Part shown: positions 43,196 through 51,692 of the stretch, piece by piece | Numbering within the stretch: position 1 is the first letter of the stretch | How the letters are laid out: every line of letters begins with the position of its first letter | NCBI RefSeq assembly: GCF_000813325.1 | Contig: NZ_BBQE01000011.1 | Source: Sulfurospirillum cavolei | Lineage (GTDB): Bacteria > Campylobacterota > Campylobacteria > Campylobacterales > Sulfurospirillaceae | Direction: 5' to 3' (one strand) | Length of the DNA: 64,000 nt | Notes under the pieces: model-generated | Databases searched by the model: none | The model's input: the letters and a program-made list of their open reading frames with translations, nothing else | What the model was told of the DNA's origin: nothing | Program-made: the position numbers and the translations under genes

Positions 43196-44614
43196 TTAAG
43201 GCATAACCAAAATGGCTCTGTAATTTTGACGGTTGATGATGACGCGTTTTTTATGGTTTTTATACTCTTTCAAGGCATTGTTCAAGTCTTTCATCGTTAC
43301 GATACGTTTTTGCTCGATTTGAACGATAATATCGCCTTCTCTAAAGCCCATCAGTTCCGCTTTGGAATCTTCTTGGACGTCGGTCACCAAAATACCTTCG
43401 GTCTCTTTAGGAATTTGGTATTGCATACGCGTTTGGTTATTGATTTCGGTGAGATCGAGACCTTCGATAGGACTGGACGCTCCTTTGCTCTCGGCTTTGC
43501 TATTTTGAGTATCCATTTTTGCCAGTTTGAGTTTTGCCGTTTTAATTTTTTTGTCGCGTTCGTACGTAATCGTGACGCTACTCTCGGGCGCAATTGCGGC
43601 AATCGTATTTTTCAAGTCGTTGGAATTTTTGATTTTCGTGCCGTCGACTTCGATAATCAGGTCGGAAACCTGCAAGCCGCCTTTTTCCGCCGGTGAATCT
43701 TTTTCGACCATAACGATGAGCGCACCTTGCTTATTGTCGTACAGTTCTTTCAGATCGGACGTTAAATCGGAGATGGAAACGCCCATAAAACCGCGTTCGA
43801 TTTTGCCGTTTTCAACCAACGAGGTAGCGATTTTTTGAACCATATTGGAAGGAATGGCAAATCCTACGCCGTTGTTACCGCCTCCTTTAGAGAGAATGGC
43901 ACTGTTGATACCGATGAGCGCGCCGCGGCTATCGACTAAAGCACCGCCTGAATTACCGGGATTGATCGAGGCGTCGGTTTGAATAAAGTTTTCGTATTGA
44001 TTGAGTCCGACATTGTTTTTATTGAGCGCGGAGACGATGCCTTGCGTAATGGTCTCACCCACGCCGAAAGGATTTCCGATCGCGAATACCACGTCGCCTT
44101 CCAAAAGATTGGAAGAGTCGCCAAATGAGGCTACATGTAAGTTTTTAGCATCGATTTTAATGACCGCAAGATCGGTTTTTGAATCTTCTCCGATGACTTT
44201 GGCTTTGTACTCTTTTTCGTCGTTCGGAAGCGTCACGACGATTTCATCGGCACCCTCGACGACGTGGTTGTTGGTAACGATATAGCCGTCCGCGGAGATA
44301 ATGACGCCTGAGCCTAAAGAGTGCGATTTACGCTCTTGTTGTTTTAATTCGGGAAGTCGATTTCCGAAGAACTCTTTAAAAAACGGATTGAGCATCATCA
44401 GTTCGTTGAGTTGGTCGCTTTGTTTGGTTTTCTTGGTCGTTGCGATATTGACGACGCTTTGTCTAACGTTTTTGATTGCATTGTTGTATGAGAGAATAAC
44501 GTTGGAAGACGTTGCGTCTTGTCTTGGCGAATCTTTAGGCATCTGAGCGATTTGAATCGTTCCTGCAAAAAGGGAAAGGGAAGCGATAAGAGAGAGTAAA
44601 ATCGTTTTTTGCAT
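43196..44614 (-). CDS. htrA: Periplasmic serine protease/chaperone HtrA (DegP-type)
   Basis: 472 residues with signal peptide 1-17. The catalytic triad is His117 (TNNHVVEG), Asp148 (KTDLAVI) and Ser222 (PGNSGGAL). Two PDZ domains follow (about 270-360 and 385-470). HtrA removes misfolded envelope proteins and is needed for heat and oxygen stress survival in Campylobacter. It is divergent from cbpA-hspR, so the 200-bp gap between them may hold control elements for both. Confidence 0.96.
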   Translation of the reverse strand: MQKTILLSLIASLSLFAGTIQIAQMPKDSPRQDATSSNVILSYNNAIKNVRQSVVNIATTKKTKQSDQLNELMMLNPFFKEFFGNRLPELKQQERKSHSLGSGVIISADGYIVTNNHVVEGADEIVVTLPNDEKEYKAKVIGEDSKTDLAVIKIDAKNLHVASFGDSSNLLEGDVVFAIGNPFGVGETITQGIVSALNKNNVGLNQYENFIQTDASINPGNSGGALVDSRGALIGINSAILSKGGGNNGVGFAIPSNMVQKIATSLVENGKIERGFMGVSISDLTSDLKELYDNKQGALIVMVEKDSPAEKGGLQVSDLIIEVDGTKIKNSNDLKNTIAAIAPESSVTITYERDKKIKTAKLKLAKMDTQNSKAESKGASSPIEGLDLTEINNQTRMQYQIPKETEGILVTDVQEDSKAELMGFREGDIIVQIEQKRIVTMKDLNNALKEYKNHKKRVIINRQNYRAILVMP

Positions 44615-44703
44615 CGTTAATCCTTTTAAAAATGTGTTGGTCGTGAAATTATAAAAGAGTGAAGTAAATATAAAGTAAATATTAAGCTAATGCCGGAATA
44701 AAA

Positions 44704-44738
44704 CTTGATTGACCTAGACTAAACTTTTATGTTATAAT
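44704..44738 (+). promoter_or_regulatory. cbpA-hspR promoter with HspR (HAIR-type) operator
   Basis: CTTGATT, 7 bases, ACTAAAC (44704-44724) matches CTTGAGT-N7-ACTCAAG at 11 of 14 positions. It overlaps a TTGACC (44709-44714) and lies just upstream of a perfect TATAAT (44733-44738), spacing 18 bp. HspR, encoded by the second gene, would repress its own operon. The clpB promoter has the same arrangement. Confidence 0.75.
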
Positions 44739-44817
44739 CACTATAAATATTTTCAGGCGAAGAAGAGGCTTCTTCTTGAGAAGATGCCTCGGTACATCGC
44801 TTTTGAAGGGTGATATG

Positions 44818-45699
44818 ATGAGTAAAAGTTTATACGAAACCTTAGACGTAGCGCAAAGTGCAAGCGCCGACGAGATCAAAAAGGCGTATCGCCGTTTGGC
44901 ACGCAAATACCATCCCGACGTCAATAAAGATCCGGGAGCGGAAGACAAATTTAAAGAAATCAACGCCGCATACGAAATTTTAAGCGACGAACAAAAACGT
45001 CGCCAATACGACCAATACGGTGATAGCATGTTCGGCGGACAAAATTTCCACGATTTTGCCAATGCGCAAGGCGGAGCCAATCTCGACGATATTTTACGCA
45101 GCATTTTCGGCGGCGGCGGATTTGGGGGATTCGGCGGTTCGGCACGCGGTTTTAGCGGTGGATTCGGCGGTTTCGGCGGCGGCGGATTTAGCGGTTTTAA
45201 CGAACCGGATTTAGACGTTAACGCTAAAATCGTCGTTCCGTTTAACGTGGCGATTTTAGGCGGAAAACATTCGCTTTCTTATAACGGCGAAAGTTTTGAC
45301 GTTAAGATTCCCGCAGGGATTCAAAGCGGCGAAAAAATGCGCGTGAAAGAAAAAGGCAAAAGCTACCAAGGCTATAAAGGCGATCTGCTTTTGACCGTCG
45401 ACGTTGCGCCGAGTCCCGAGTATGTTCGAGAAGGAGACGATTTGGTTAAGACCGTCGATATTCCTCTCAAAACGGCACTTTTCGGCGGTAAAATCACGAC
45501 GGATACGCTTTACAAAGAGATTACGCTTAAAGTCAAAGAAGAGACGAAAAACGGTCAAAAATTCCGTGTGAAAGAGTACGGTGCTTTAAATCGCAAAACG
45601 CAAACCAAAGGCGACCTTTATTTGGTTGCCAATATCGTTCTTCCGAACCTTTCGTCTTTGGATCGAGACTTAAAGGCGATGATGGAAGCCAAACTTTAA
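44818..45699 (+). CDS. cbpA: CbpA/DnaJ-type co-chaperone
   Basis: 293 residues. The J domain has YRRLARKYHPDVNKD with the essential HPD. A Gly/Phe-rich region (about 85-140) follows, then two beta-barrel substrate-binding domains, and no zinc-finger Cys pairs, which separates CbpA from DnaJ. It stimulates DnaK and recognises unfolded protein. Two ATG codons are adjacent; the second (44818) has the better distance from GAAGGG and is used here. The 5' leader of about 75 nt can fold into competing hairpins. The operon continues with hspR, as in Helicobacter and Campylobacter. Confidence 0.94.
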   Translation: MSKSLYETLDVAQSASADEIKKAYRRLARKYHPDVNKDPGAEDKFKEINAAYEILSDEQKRRQYDQYGDSMFGGQNFHDFANAQGGANLDDILRSIFGGGGFGGFGGSARGFSGGFGGFGGGGFSGFNEPDLDVNAKIVVPFNVAILGGKHSLSYNGESFDVKIPAGIQSGEKMRVKEKGKSYQGYKGDLLLTVDVAPSPEYVREGDDLVKTVDIPLKTALFGGKITTDTLYKEITLKVKEETKNGQKFRVKEYGALNRKTQTKGDLYLVANIVLPNLSSLDRDLKAMMEAKL

Positions 45700-45726
45700 A
45701 CGAAGCTATCGGCAAAGGAGCGCAAA

Positions 45727-46101
45727 ATGCACCATGGATATGAAGAACCGGTTTATCTCATTAGCGTCGTGGCGAAAGTATTGACCATTCATCCCCAAAC
45801 GCTCAGACAGTATGAACGCGAAGGGTTGGTTATGCCTTCTCGAACGGACGGTAAGATGCGTCTTTATTCGCAACGCGACATCGATAAAATCAAGATGATT
45901 CAACGTTTAACACGCGATCTGGGCGTCAATCTTGCCGGTGTGGATATTATCATGCAGCTTAAAGATAAAATCGATGAGTACGAAACGTTAATCGAGGGAT
46001 TGCGCAATGAAATTAGCGGATTGTCGAAAAAAAGTACGCAGACGAAAAATCCGTTGGTCAAACATAAAAACAGTTATGAAATTATTCTTTTCGGAGAGTA
46101 G
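45727..46101 (+). CDS. hspR: Heat-shock repressor HspR (MerR family)
   Basis: 124 residues. The MerR-type winged HTH begins YLISVVAKVLTIHPQTLRQYE and continues GLVMPSRTDGKMRLYSQRDI. A short coiled coil (about 85-115) would mediate dimerisation, and the tail is Lys-rich. HspR represses chaperone genes at HAIR sites, with DnaK or CbpA as co-repressor in other bacteria. Two matching operators are visible in the window (clpB and its own operon). Confidence 0.95.
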   Translation: MHHGYEEPVYLISVVAKVLTIHPQTLRQYEREGLVMPSRTDGKMRLYSQRDIDKIKMIQRLTRDLGVNLAGVDIIMQLKDKIDEYETLIEGLRNEISGLSKKSTQTKNPLVKHKNSYEIILFGE

Positions 46102-46112
46102 GGAGAAGCGTT

Positions 46113-47711
46113 TTGGATAATATATTGGTCATTATTTTAAGTGCGACGGCGATTGCTACCGTACTCAATATTTTATTCAAACGCATTAACCTTCCGACGA
46201 TTATCGGTTATATTTTAACCGGTTTTGCGATCGCTTCATTTTTTAATCTTCGTAACAATGACTCGCTAACGCACATCGCGGAATTCGGTATCGTTTTTTT
46301 AATGTTCACGATCGGTTTGGAATTTTCGCTTAAACACTTGCTTAGCATGAAGCGCGACGTTTTCGTTAACGGCTTTTTACAGGTTCTGCTAGCCGGAGGT
46401 ATTATTTCGCTTAGTGCCGAATACCTTTTCGGCATGGATCGAAAGAGCGCGATTATCGTCGGCTACGCCTTGGCACTCTCTTCGACGGCGATCGTTTTGA
46501 AGATTTTGAACGATACCGGAACGATGCATACGATTTACGGGCGAAAATCGTTGGGTATCTTGTTGTTTCAAGATATTGCCGTGATTCCGATCTTGTTGAT
46601 GATCAATATTTTTTCCAATCAGACCAGTACGCTCTCGTCGCTTTTGTTGGAAACGTTGATTAGTGCGGTCATTATTTTAGGACTGATGTACTTCATCGGA
46701 AAATATTTATTGAATCGTTTTTTATCGCTCGTGGTATGGGCGGATACGCAAGAAATTTTTATCGCATCGGTGTTGTTGTTGGTCGTCGGAGCTTCATTTT
46801 TAGCGCATACGTTTGGATTTTCATACTCTTTAGGTGCTTTTTTAGCGGGCATGATGATGTCCGATACGCAGTATAAACATCAAATCGAAGCGGACTTGGT
46901 TCCCTTCCGCGACATTTTACTCGGTCTGTTTTTCATTACCGTCGGTATGCAAATCGATATTGCCTTGATTGAAAAGCACTACGATTGGATTTTGGTTCTT
47001 TTAGCGGCTATTTTGGCGATTAAAATCGGGGTCGTTTATCTGATCTTAGCGTGGAGGCAAGGTAGCCGTATTGCGCTTAAAACGGCTTTGGCATTGTGTC
47101 AGGGCGGCGAATTTTCACTTGCGGTCTTAGCATTGGCAAGCTCCTCTTCGCTTTTAAGTCAGGCTACGGCGCAAGTTTTAATCGTCACGGTCGTTATTTC
47201 GATGGTTTTAACGCCCTTTATTCTCAAAAATATGCAAAAAATCGTCAATGCCATTACCAAAGAGCCTAACGTCGGTGATTTTAGGATTCACTCTTCGGGT
47301 ATTAAAGATCATATTATCGTCTGCGGATACGGAAAGCTCGGGCAAGAGATCGTTTATCGATTGAAGAAAATGAACGTTAATTATTTGGTATTGGAACACG
47401 ACATTACGCTCGTTAAGCTCGGGCAAAGCAGGGGAGAACCCGTTTACTTCGGAAATGCCGCCGAAAAAATTATTTTAAAAAATGCCTTTGTCGAAGATGC
47501 CAAAGCGGTGATTATCGCCATTAACAACGAAAAAAAGTTGATTTTACTCTGCGAAGTGCTTAAATCTTTCGGAACACCGATCAAAATCGTCGCCAAAGCC
47601 AGCGACTTTGAAGAGAAAAAACTGCTCAAAGCCTTACAGATTCGCCACATCGTCAATGAAGGACGCGAAGCGGCGAAAGCCCTTTTGAAAGAGGCGATGG
47701 AAGCGTCTTAA
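46113..47711 (+). CDS. kefB: CPA2 cation:proton antiporter with TrkA-N domain, KefB-like
   Basis: 532 residues: a 12-13-helix monovalent cation/proton antiporter domain (about 1-385, with LPTIIGYILTGFAI and ALALSSTAIVLKIL) followed by a TrkA-N (RCK) domain (about 400-525) with the NAD-binding GYGKLGQEIVYRL. Such systems export K+ or Na+ in exchange for protons; KefB proper is gated by glutathione adducts, which Campylobacterota often lack, so the regulator is uncertain. TTG start after GGGAG. Its 3' end overlaps hemW by 4 bp. Confidence 0.85.
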   Translation: MDNILVIILSATAIATVLNILFKRINLPTIIGYILTGFAIASFFNLRNNDSLTHIAEFGIVFLMFTIGLEFSLKHLLSMKRDVFVNGFLQVLLAGGIISLSAEYLFGMDRKSAIIVGYALALSSTAIVLKILNDTGTMHTIYGRKSLGILLFQDIAVIPILLMINIFSNQTSTLSSLLLETLISAVIILGLMYFIGKYLLNRFLSLVVWADTQEIFIASVLLLVVGASFLAHTFGFSYSLGAFLAGMMMSDTQYKHQIEADLVPFRDILLGLFFITVGMQIDIALIEKHYDWILVLLAAILAIKIGVVYLILAWRQGSRIALKTALALCQGGEFSLAVLALASSSSLLSQATAQVLIVTVVISMVLTPFILKNMQKIVNAITKEPNVGDFRIHSSGIKDHIIVCGYGKLGQEIVYRLKKMNVNYLVLEHDITLVKLGQSRGEPVYFGNAAEKIILKNAFVEDAKAVIIAINNEKKLILLCEVLKSFGTPIKIVAKASDFEEKKLLKALQIRHIVNEGREAAKALLKEAMEAS

Positions 47712-48763
47712 CGCGTGAGAAAAAGTGCCAGTTCGTCGCTGAGAAAATAATCCTGATTGAAAAGACGATCGTTACGGTGCACGAGTTTTTTCTCATGAAG
47801 CAAAATGGCGGCATTTTCACGCTCTCGTTGCGATAACAAAGACGTTGGAACGCCGACGTTGCTGCGCAATCCTAAAAAAATCTTTTCGACATGTAACTCT
47901 TCTAGGCTGAGCATTTCGGTACGTCTTGCCAGAGGATTTTGCACGTATGTTTCGATTTCGTTCGGAGGATAAAAACGCCGATCGTCGAAAAACCCGACCG
48001 CTCCGGCACCGACGCCCATATAATTTTCATGCATCCAATACCCTGTGTTATGCCTGCTTTGGTAGCGTCCGAAGTTGGAGATTTCGTATTGGGGAAAGCC
48101 CGCCTCGACGATGGACGCGACAAAAGCGCGTGCGAGCTCTTCAGAGGGATTGGTCGTCTCGTTTCGTCCGAAAAAAGGCGTGTTTTCTTCCAGCGTGAGC
48201 GCGTAAGCGCTGATGTGATTGATCGGAAGAGAGCACGCAATACGCAAGTCTTCGTTTAAAAGTGCTTCCGTGTCGTACGCCGTTGCGTAAATGAGATCGA
48301 TAGAGAGGTTTCGTATACCGGCGTTAAAAGCGTTTTCGACGGCACGAATCGCCGTGGATGGCGTATGGTTTCGTCCTAAGAAGGCAAGCTTTTGCGCATG
48401 GAAACTTTGTACGCCGAAACTGATGCGGTTGACGCCCAAAGCGTGCATGGTTTGTAACCACGAAGGGGTCGCCGAATGCGGGTTTGCTTCGGTCGTGATT
48501 TCGGCATCCGGCGTCAAATAGGGCGTTATAAGCGCAAAAAAAGGCTCATAGCGTGCCGCTTCGATGCACGAAGGCGTTCCGCCTCCGATAAATAACGAAC
48601 GAATGCTTTGTTTTTCGATAGCGTTTTGTTCCAGTTCAAAACGGAGTTGGTCGTTGATCGCCGACATGTAAGCTTTTTTCAGCGTTGATTTAGTGTCGTA
48701 CGAGTTAAAGGCGCAGTAATGGCACTTACTGTCGCAAAAAGGGATATGAAGGTAGGCTAGCAC
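47708..48763 (-). CDS. hemW: Radical SAM haem chaperone HemW (HemN-like)
   Basis: 351 residues. The radical SAM cluster motif is FCDSKCHYCAF, and FIGGGTPSC and GVNRISFGVQSF are the downstream family motifs. HemW proteins have the three-Cys motif followed by a fourth residue that is not Cys (HemN has CxxxCxxCxC); this one reads CHYCAF, favouring HemW, which inserts haem into respiratory enzymes. GTG at 48763, after AGGAAT, gives the usual N-terminus LAYLHIPF; a TTG at 48781 would add 6 residues. Confidence 0.88.
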   Translation of the reverse strand: MLAYLHIPFCDSKCHYCAFNSYDTKSTLKKAYMSAINDQLRFELEQNAIEKQSIRSLFIGGGTPSCIEAARYEPFFALITPYLTPDAEITTEANPHSATPSWLQTMHALGVNRISFGVQSFHAQKLAFLGRNHTPSTAIRAVENAFNAGIRNLSIDLIYATAYDTEALLNEDLRIACSLPINHISAYALTLEENTPFFGRNETTNPSEELARAFVASIVEAGFPQYEISNFGRYQSRHNTGYWMHENYMGVGAGAVGFFDDRRFYPPNEIETYVQNPLARRTEMLSLEELHVEKIFLGLRSNVGVPTSLLSQRERENAAILLHEKKLVHRNDRLFNQDYFLSDELALFLTR

Positions 48764-48840
48764 GGGATTCCTCGGTATCAAGCAAGTTTAATGACTTTTT
48801 GGCTACTATTTTAACAAAAATATAGAGGTAATGTATAAGC

Positions 48841-49311
48841 ATGGAATCTCCAAAACGATACAGACCCAATGTTGCCGCCGTCATCGTCTCCGATAAATAT
48901 CCGTTTAAATGCGAGCTTTTTATTGCCAGCCGCAGCGATATCGAAGGTGCATGGCAATTTCCTCAAGGAGGCATTGACGCGGGAGAAACACCCAAAGATG
49001 CGCTTTATCGAGAGCTTGAAGAGGAAATCGGCACGGCAGAGGTAGAGATTATCGCCGAATTTCCCGAATGGCTACAGTACGATTTTCCTCAAAAGATAGC
49101 CCAAAAAATGTACCCTTTTGACGGACAGAGTCAAAAGTACTTTTTAGTCAGGCTTAAAAAAGACGCTAAGCTCAATTTGGCGACGAAAGAGCCGGAATTT
49201 AACGACTATAAATTTGTCGCGTTAGAAGAGATTTTCGATTTTATCACCTATTTCAAGCGTCCGGTATACAAACAAGTGTTAGAATATTTTAAAAAAGAAG
49301 GGTATTTGTAA
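48841..49311 (+). CDS. rppH: RNA pyrophosphohydrolase (Nudix)
   Basis: 156-residue Nudix hydrolase. The Nudix box is GGIDAGETPKDALYRELEEEIG with the metal-binding REXXEE. RppH removes pyrophosphate from mRNA 5' ends and starts decay; family members also hydrolyse Ap4A. It begins MESPKRYRPNVAAVIVS, the usual RppH start. It opens the long operon that follows, with lysC 1 bp downstream. Confidence 0.93.
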   Translation: MESPKRYRPNVAAVIVSDKYPFKCELFIASRSDIEGAWQFPQGGIDAGETPKDALYRELEEEIGTAEVEIIAEFPEWLQYDFPQKIAQKMYPFDGQSQKYFLVRLKKDAKLNLATKEPEFNDYKFVALEEIFDFITYFKRPVYKQVLEYFKKEGYL

Positions 49312-49312
49312 G

Positions 49313-50515
49313 ATGTTGATCGTCCAGAAATACGGCGGTACGAGTGTCGGAAACGTCGAAAGAATCGATGCGGTGGCCGCTAGAGTGATTGAAAGTAAAA
49401 AAGCAGGACACGATCTTGTCGTGGTCGTTTCCGCTATGAGCGGAGAGACCAATAAATTATTGGAATTTGCGGGATTTTTTAGTCAAACGCCCAATCATCG
49501 CGAAGTTGACATGTTACTCAGTTCAGGCGAACGCGTTACAAGCGCGTTGCTGGCTATTGCTTTGGAAGCTAAAGGCTATCCTGCCGTTTCCATGAGCGGA
49601 AGACGTGCCGGTATCGTGACCGATACGATTCATACGAAAGCTAGAATCGAGTATATCGATACGACGGAAATGAAAAAAACACTCGATGAAGGTAAAATTA
49701 TCGTCGTTGCGGGTTTTCAAGGCGTTAGCGATAACGGCGAAGTTACAACGCTTGGACGCGGCGGTAGCGATTTGTCCGCCGTAGCGGTTGCCGGAGCGTT
49801 GGAAGCGGACCTTTGCGAGATTTATACCGACGTGGACGGCGTTTATACGACCGACCCTCGAATCGAGCCTAAAGCCAAAAAGCTCGATAAGATTAGCTAC
49901 GAAGAGATGTTAGAACTTGCCAGCTTGGGCGCGAAAGTGTTGCAAAGCCGTTCGGTCGAATTGGCGAAGAAACTCAACGTCAACTTGGTGACGCGCAGTA
50001 GTTTTAACCATCATGAAGGAACACTCATTACAAAGGAAGAAAATATTATGGAACAACCGTTAGTGAGCGGCATCGCTTTAGATAAAAATCAAGCACGCGT
50101 GACGCTTCGAGGCGTTACCGATAAACCGGGTATTGCCGCAGAGATTTTTCAAAAATTAGCCGATTGCAACGTAAACGTCGATATGATTATTCAAAACGTG
50201 GGGTATGACGGTACGACGAACCTTGGTTTTACCGTACCGCAAAACGAGCTTGAAGTGACCAAACAAGCGATGAGCGAACTCAAAGCCAGCGAGATTATGC
50301 AATACGACAGCGACATCGTTAAAGTTTCCGTCGTCGGCGTGGGTATGAAATCGCACAGCGGCGTTGCCTGCAAAGCGTTTTCCACGATGGCAAAAGAGGG
50401 CATCAATATAGAGATGATCAGTACGAGCGAAATTAAGATTTCGATGGTCATTCAGGCAAAATACGGTGAGCTTGCCGTTCGAGCCCTTCATAGCGCATAT
50501 CAGCTGGATAAATAG
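49313..50515 (+). CDS. lysC: Aspartokinase
   Basis: 400 residues. Phosphorylates aspartate, the first step to lysine, threonine, methionine and diaminopimelate. VQKYGGTSVGNVERI is the N-terminal substrate/ATP motif, TLGRGGSDLSAVAV the nucleotide loop, and two ACT domains (about 265-400) give feedback control. Length is that of monofunctional aspartokinase. An internal ATG at 50049 with AAGGAAG upstream could start a separate ACT-domain subunit, as in Bacillus-type alpha2-beta2 aspartokinase. Confidence 0.96.
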   Translation: MLIVQKYGGTSVGNVERIDAVAARVIESKKAGHDLVVVVSAMSGETNKLLEFAGFFSQTPNHREVDMLLSSGERVTSALLAIALEAKGYPAVSMSGRRAGIVTDTIHTKARIEYIDTTEMKKTLDEGKIIVVAGFQGVSDNGEVTTLGRGGSDLSAVAVAGALEADLCEIYTDVDGVYTTDPRIEPKAKKLDKISYEEMLELASLGAKVLQSRSVELAKKLNVNLVTRSSFNHHEGTLITKEENIMEQPLVSGIALDKNQARVTLRGVTDKPGIAAEIFQKLADCNVNVDMIIQNVGYDGTTNLGFTVPQNELEVTKQAMSELKASEIMQYDSDIVKVSVVGVGMKSHSGVACKAFSTMAKEGINIEMISTSEIKISMVIQAKYGELAVRALHSAYQLDK

Positions 50516-50518
50516 TTA

Positions 50519-51070
50519 ATGCAACAGTTCTTAAAGTGGACCTTAGAGCAAATACGCAAAGACGGCTCTTCGATGAGCTGGATGGAAGAGAAGCGGTTCG
50601 AATGGGTGCCGCTTTGTGCTTCCATGCTTAAAAATTTACTCGATGGGCATACCTTTATCGTCGTAACGGACGATGATAGGGCGTGGTTTTGCCACTACCT
50701 CCTTCGTGCGGTCAATAATCGTCAGAAAAATCGACCGCTTTTGCCTTTCATCGCGTTGCAAACACTTTATCCCAATTTGTATCAGGTAAAAAATAACGAA
50801 GATATCGAGCTTTTAGAAGATATGCTCTCTCAAGCGTTTCCCGGCGGTTATACCTTCTTTTACGTCGGTAAGAACAGCGATATTAAAATGCAAATCGCTA
50901 AACGCAAAGACGATAGTTTTATGTGGATTATGGACGAACACATCCAAAACAGTTTCTACCTTTTAAGCGACGACGACAGTTTGGATATTAAATTGATTCA
51001 ACTTTTTAGACTTCTCGATAAAAGTATCGATGCCGTGCTTTTTGCTGAGGTTGCGTTTGAAAATGAGTGA
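50519..51070 (+). CDS. hobA: DnaA initiator-associating factor HobA
   Basis: 183 residues. HobA is found only in Campylobacterota and assembles DnaA at the origin by binding its N-terminal domains, the functional counterpart of DiaA. The family start (FLKWTLEQIRKDGSSMSWMEEKR-like), RPLLPFIAL and the region near DEHIQNSFYL match my memory of H. pylori HP1230. It lies between lysC and holB, the same order as HP1229-HP1231. ATG 3 bp after lysC. Confidence 0.88.
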   Translation: MQQFLKWTLEQIRKDGSSMSWMEEKRFEWVPLCASMLKNLLDGHTFIVVTDDDRAWFCHYLLRAVNNRQKNRPLLPFIALQTLYPNLYQVKNNEDIELLEDMLSQAFPGGYTFFYVGKNSDIKMQIAKRKDDSFMWIMDEHIQNSFYLLSDDDSLDIKLIQLFRLLDKSIDAVLFAEVAFENE

Positions 51071-51692
51071 CGAAGAGGTTTTAAGCCATATTTTTATTTG
51101 TAAAAATGTGGAAAAAGCCAAAGAGCATTTAAGCCTTTTGTTGGATAAAAAGAGGCATCTGTTTTTTGTAAAAGACGAATTTTTGATGGAAGACGCCAAA
51201 GAGGTTATCAAAGAGGCGTACGTCGCCGAAGCGGCAGATAAATACCTGATTTTGGTTGCAAAAAGCTACCGTATCGAAGCTCAAAACGCACTTTTAAAAA
51301 TTTTAGAAGAACCGCCGCGTCACATCGTTTTTATCGTCGTCGCCCCTTCAAAAACGGCGCTTCTCCCGACGATTCGTTCCCGATTGGCGTATAAGGAATT
51401 GGCGGTTGAACACGAACGCGTTCGCAGCGAACTTGCGCTTTCCAAACTGGATATTTCCGATATTTACGCATTTGTACAAGCCCATCAAACGATTGAGAAA
51501 AATGCGCTCAAAGAGTTGGTGCAAGGGATCGTTTACGAAGCGATTCACGAACATCGTCTCCATTTTAGCGAGAAGGAGCTAGAGCATTTTCAAAAGCTTT
51601 TGCATTTGGTCGAGCTCAATTCCAGACCGCAAACGATTCTCACGTCGCTTTTGCTCTCCGTGATGTTAAGGAAACACCGTGAAACTCTATGA
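51063..51692 (+). CDS. holB: DNA polymerase III delta' subunit
   Basis: 209 residues, short for the clamp-loader delta' subunit, as in other Campylobacterota. The AAA+ pattern is degenerate: no Walker A, but NALLKILEEPPRHIVFIVVAP is the conserved sensor/arginine-finger-adjacent stretch, followed by LPTIRSR. The ATG at 51063 overlaps the hobA stop by 8 bp and is preferred to the upstream start at 51030. It is translationally coupled to hobA and to folP. Confidence 0.88.
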   Translation: MSDEEVLSHIFICKNVEKAKEHLSLLLDKKRHLFFVKDEFLMEDAKEVIKEAYVAEAADKYLILVAKSYRIEAQNALLKILEEPPRHIVFIVVAPSKTALLPTIRSRLAYKELAVEHERVRSELALSKLDISDIYAFVQAHQTIEKNALKELVQGIVYEAIHEHRLHFSEKELEHFQKLLHLVELNSRPQTILTSLLLSVMLRKHRETL

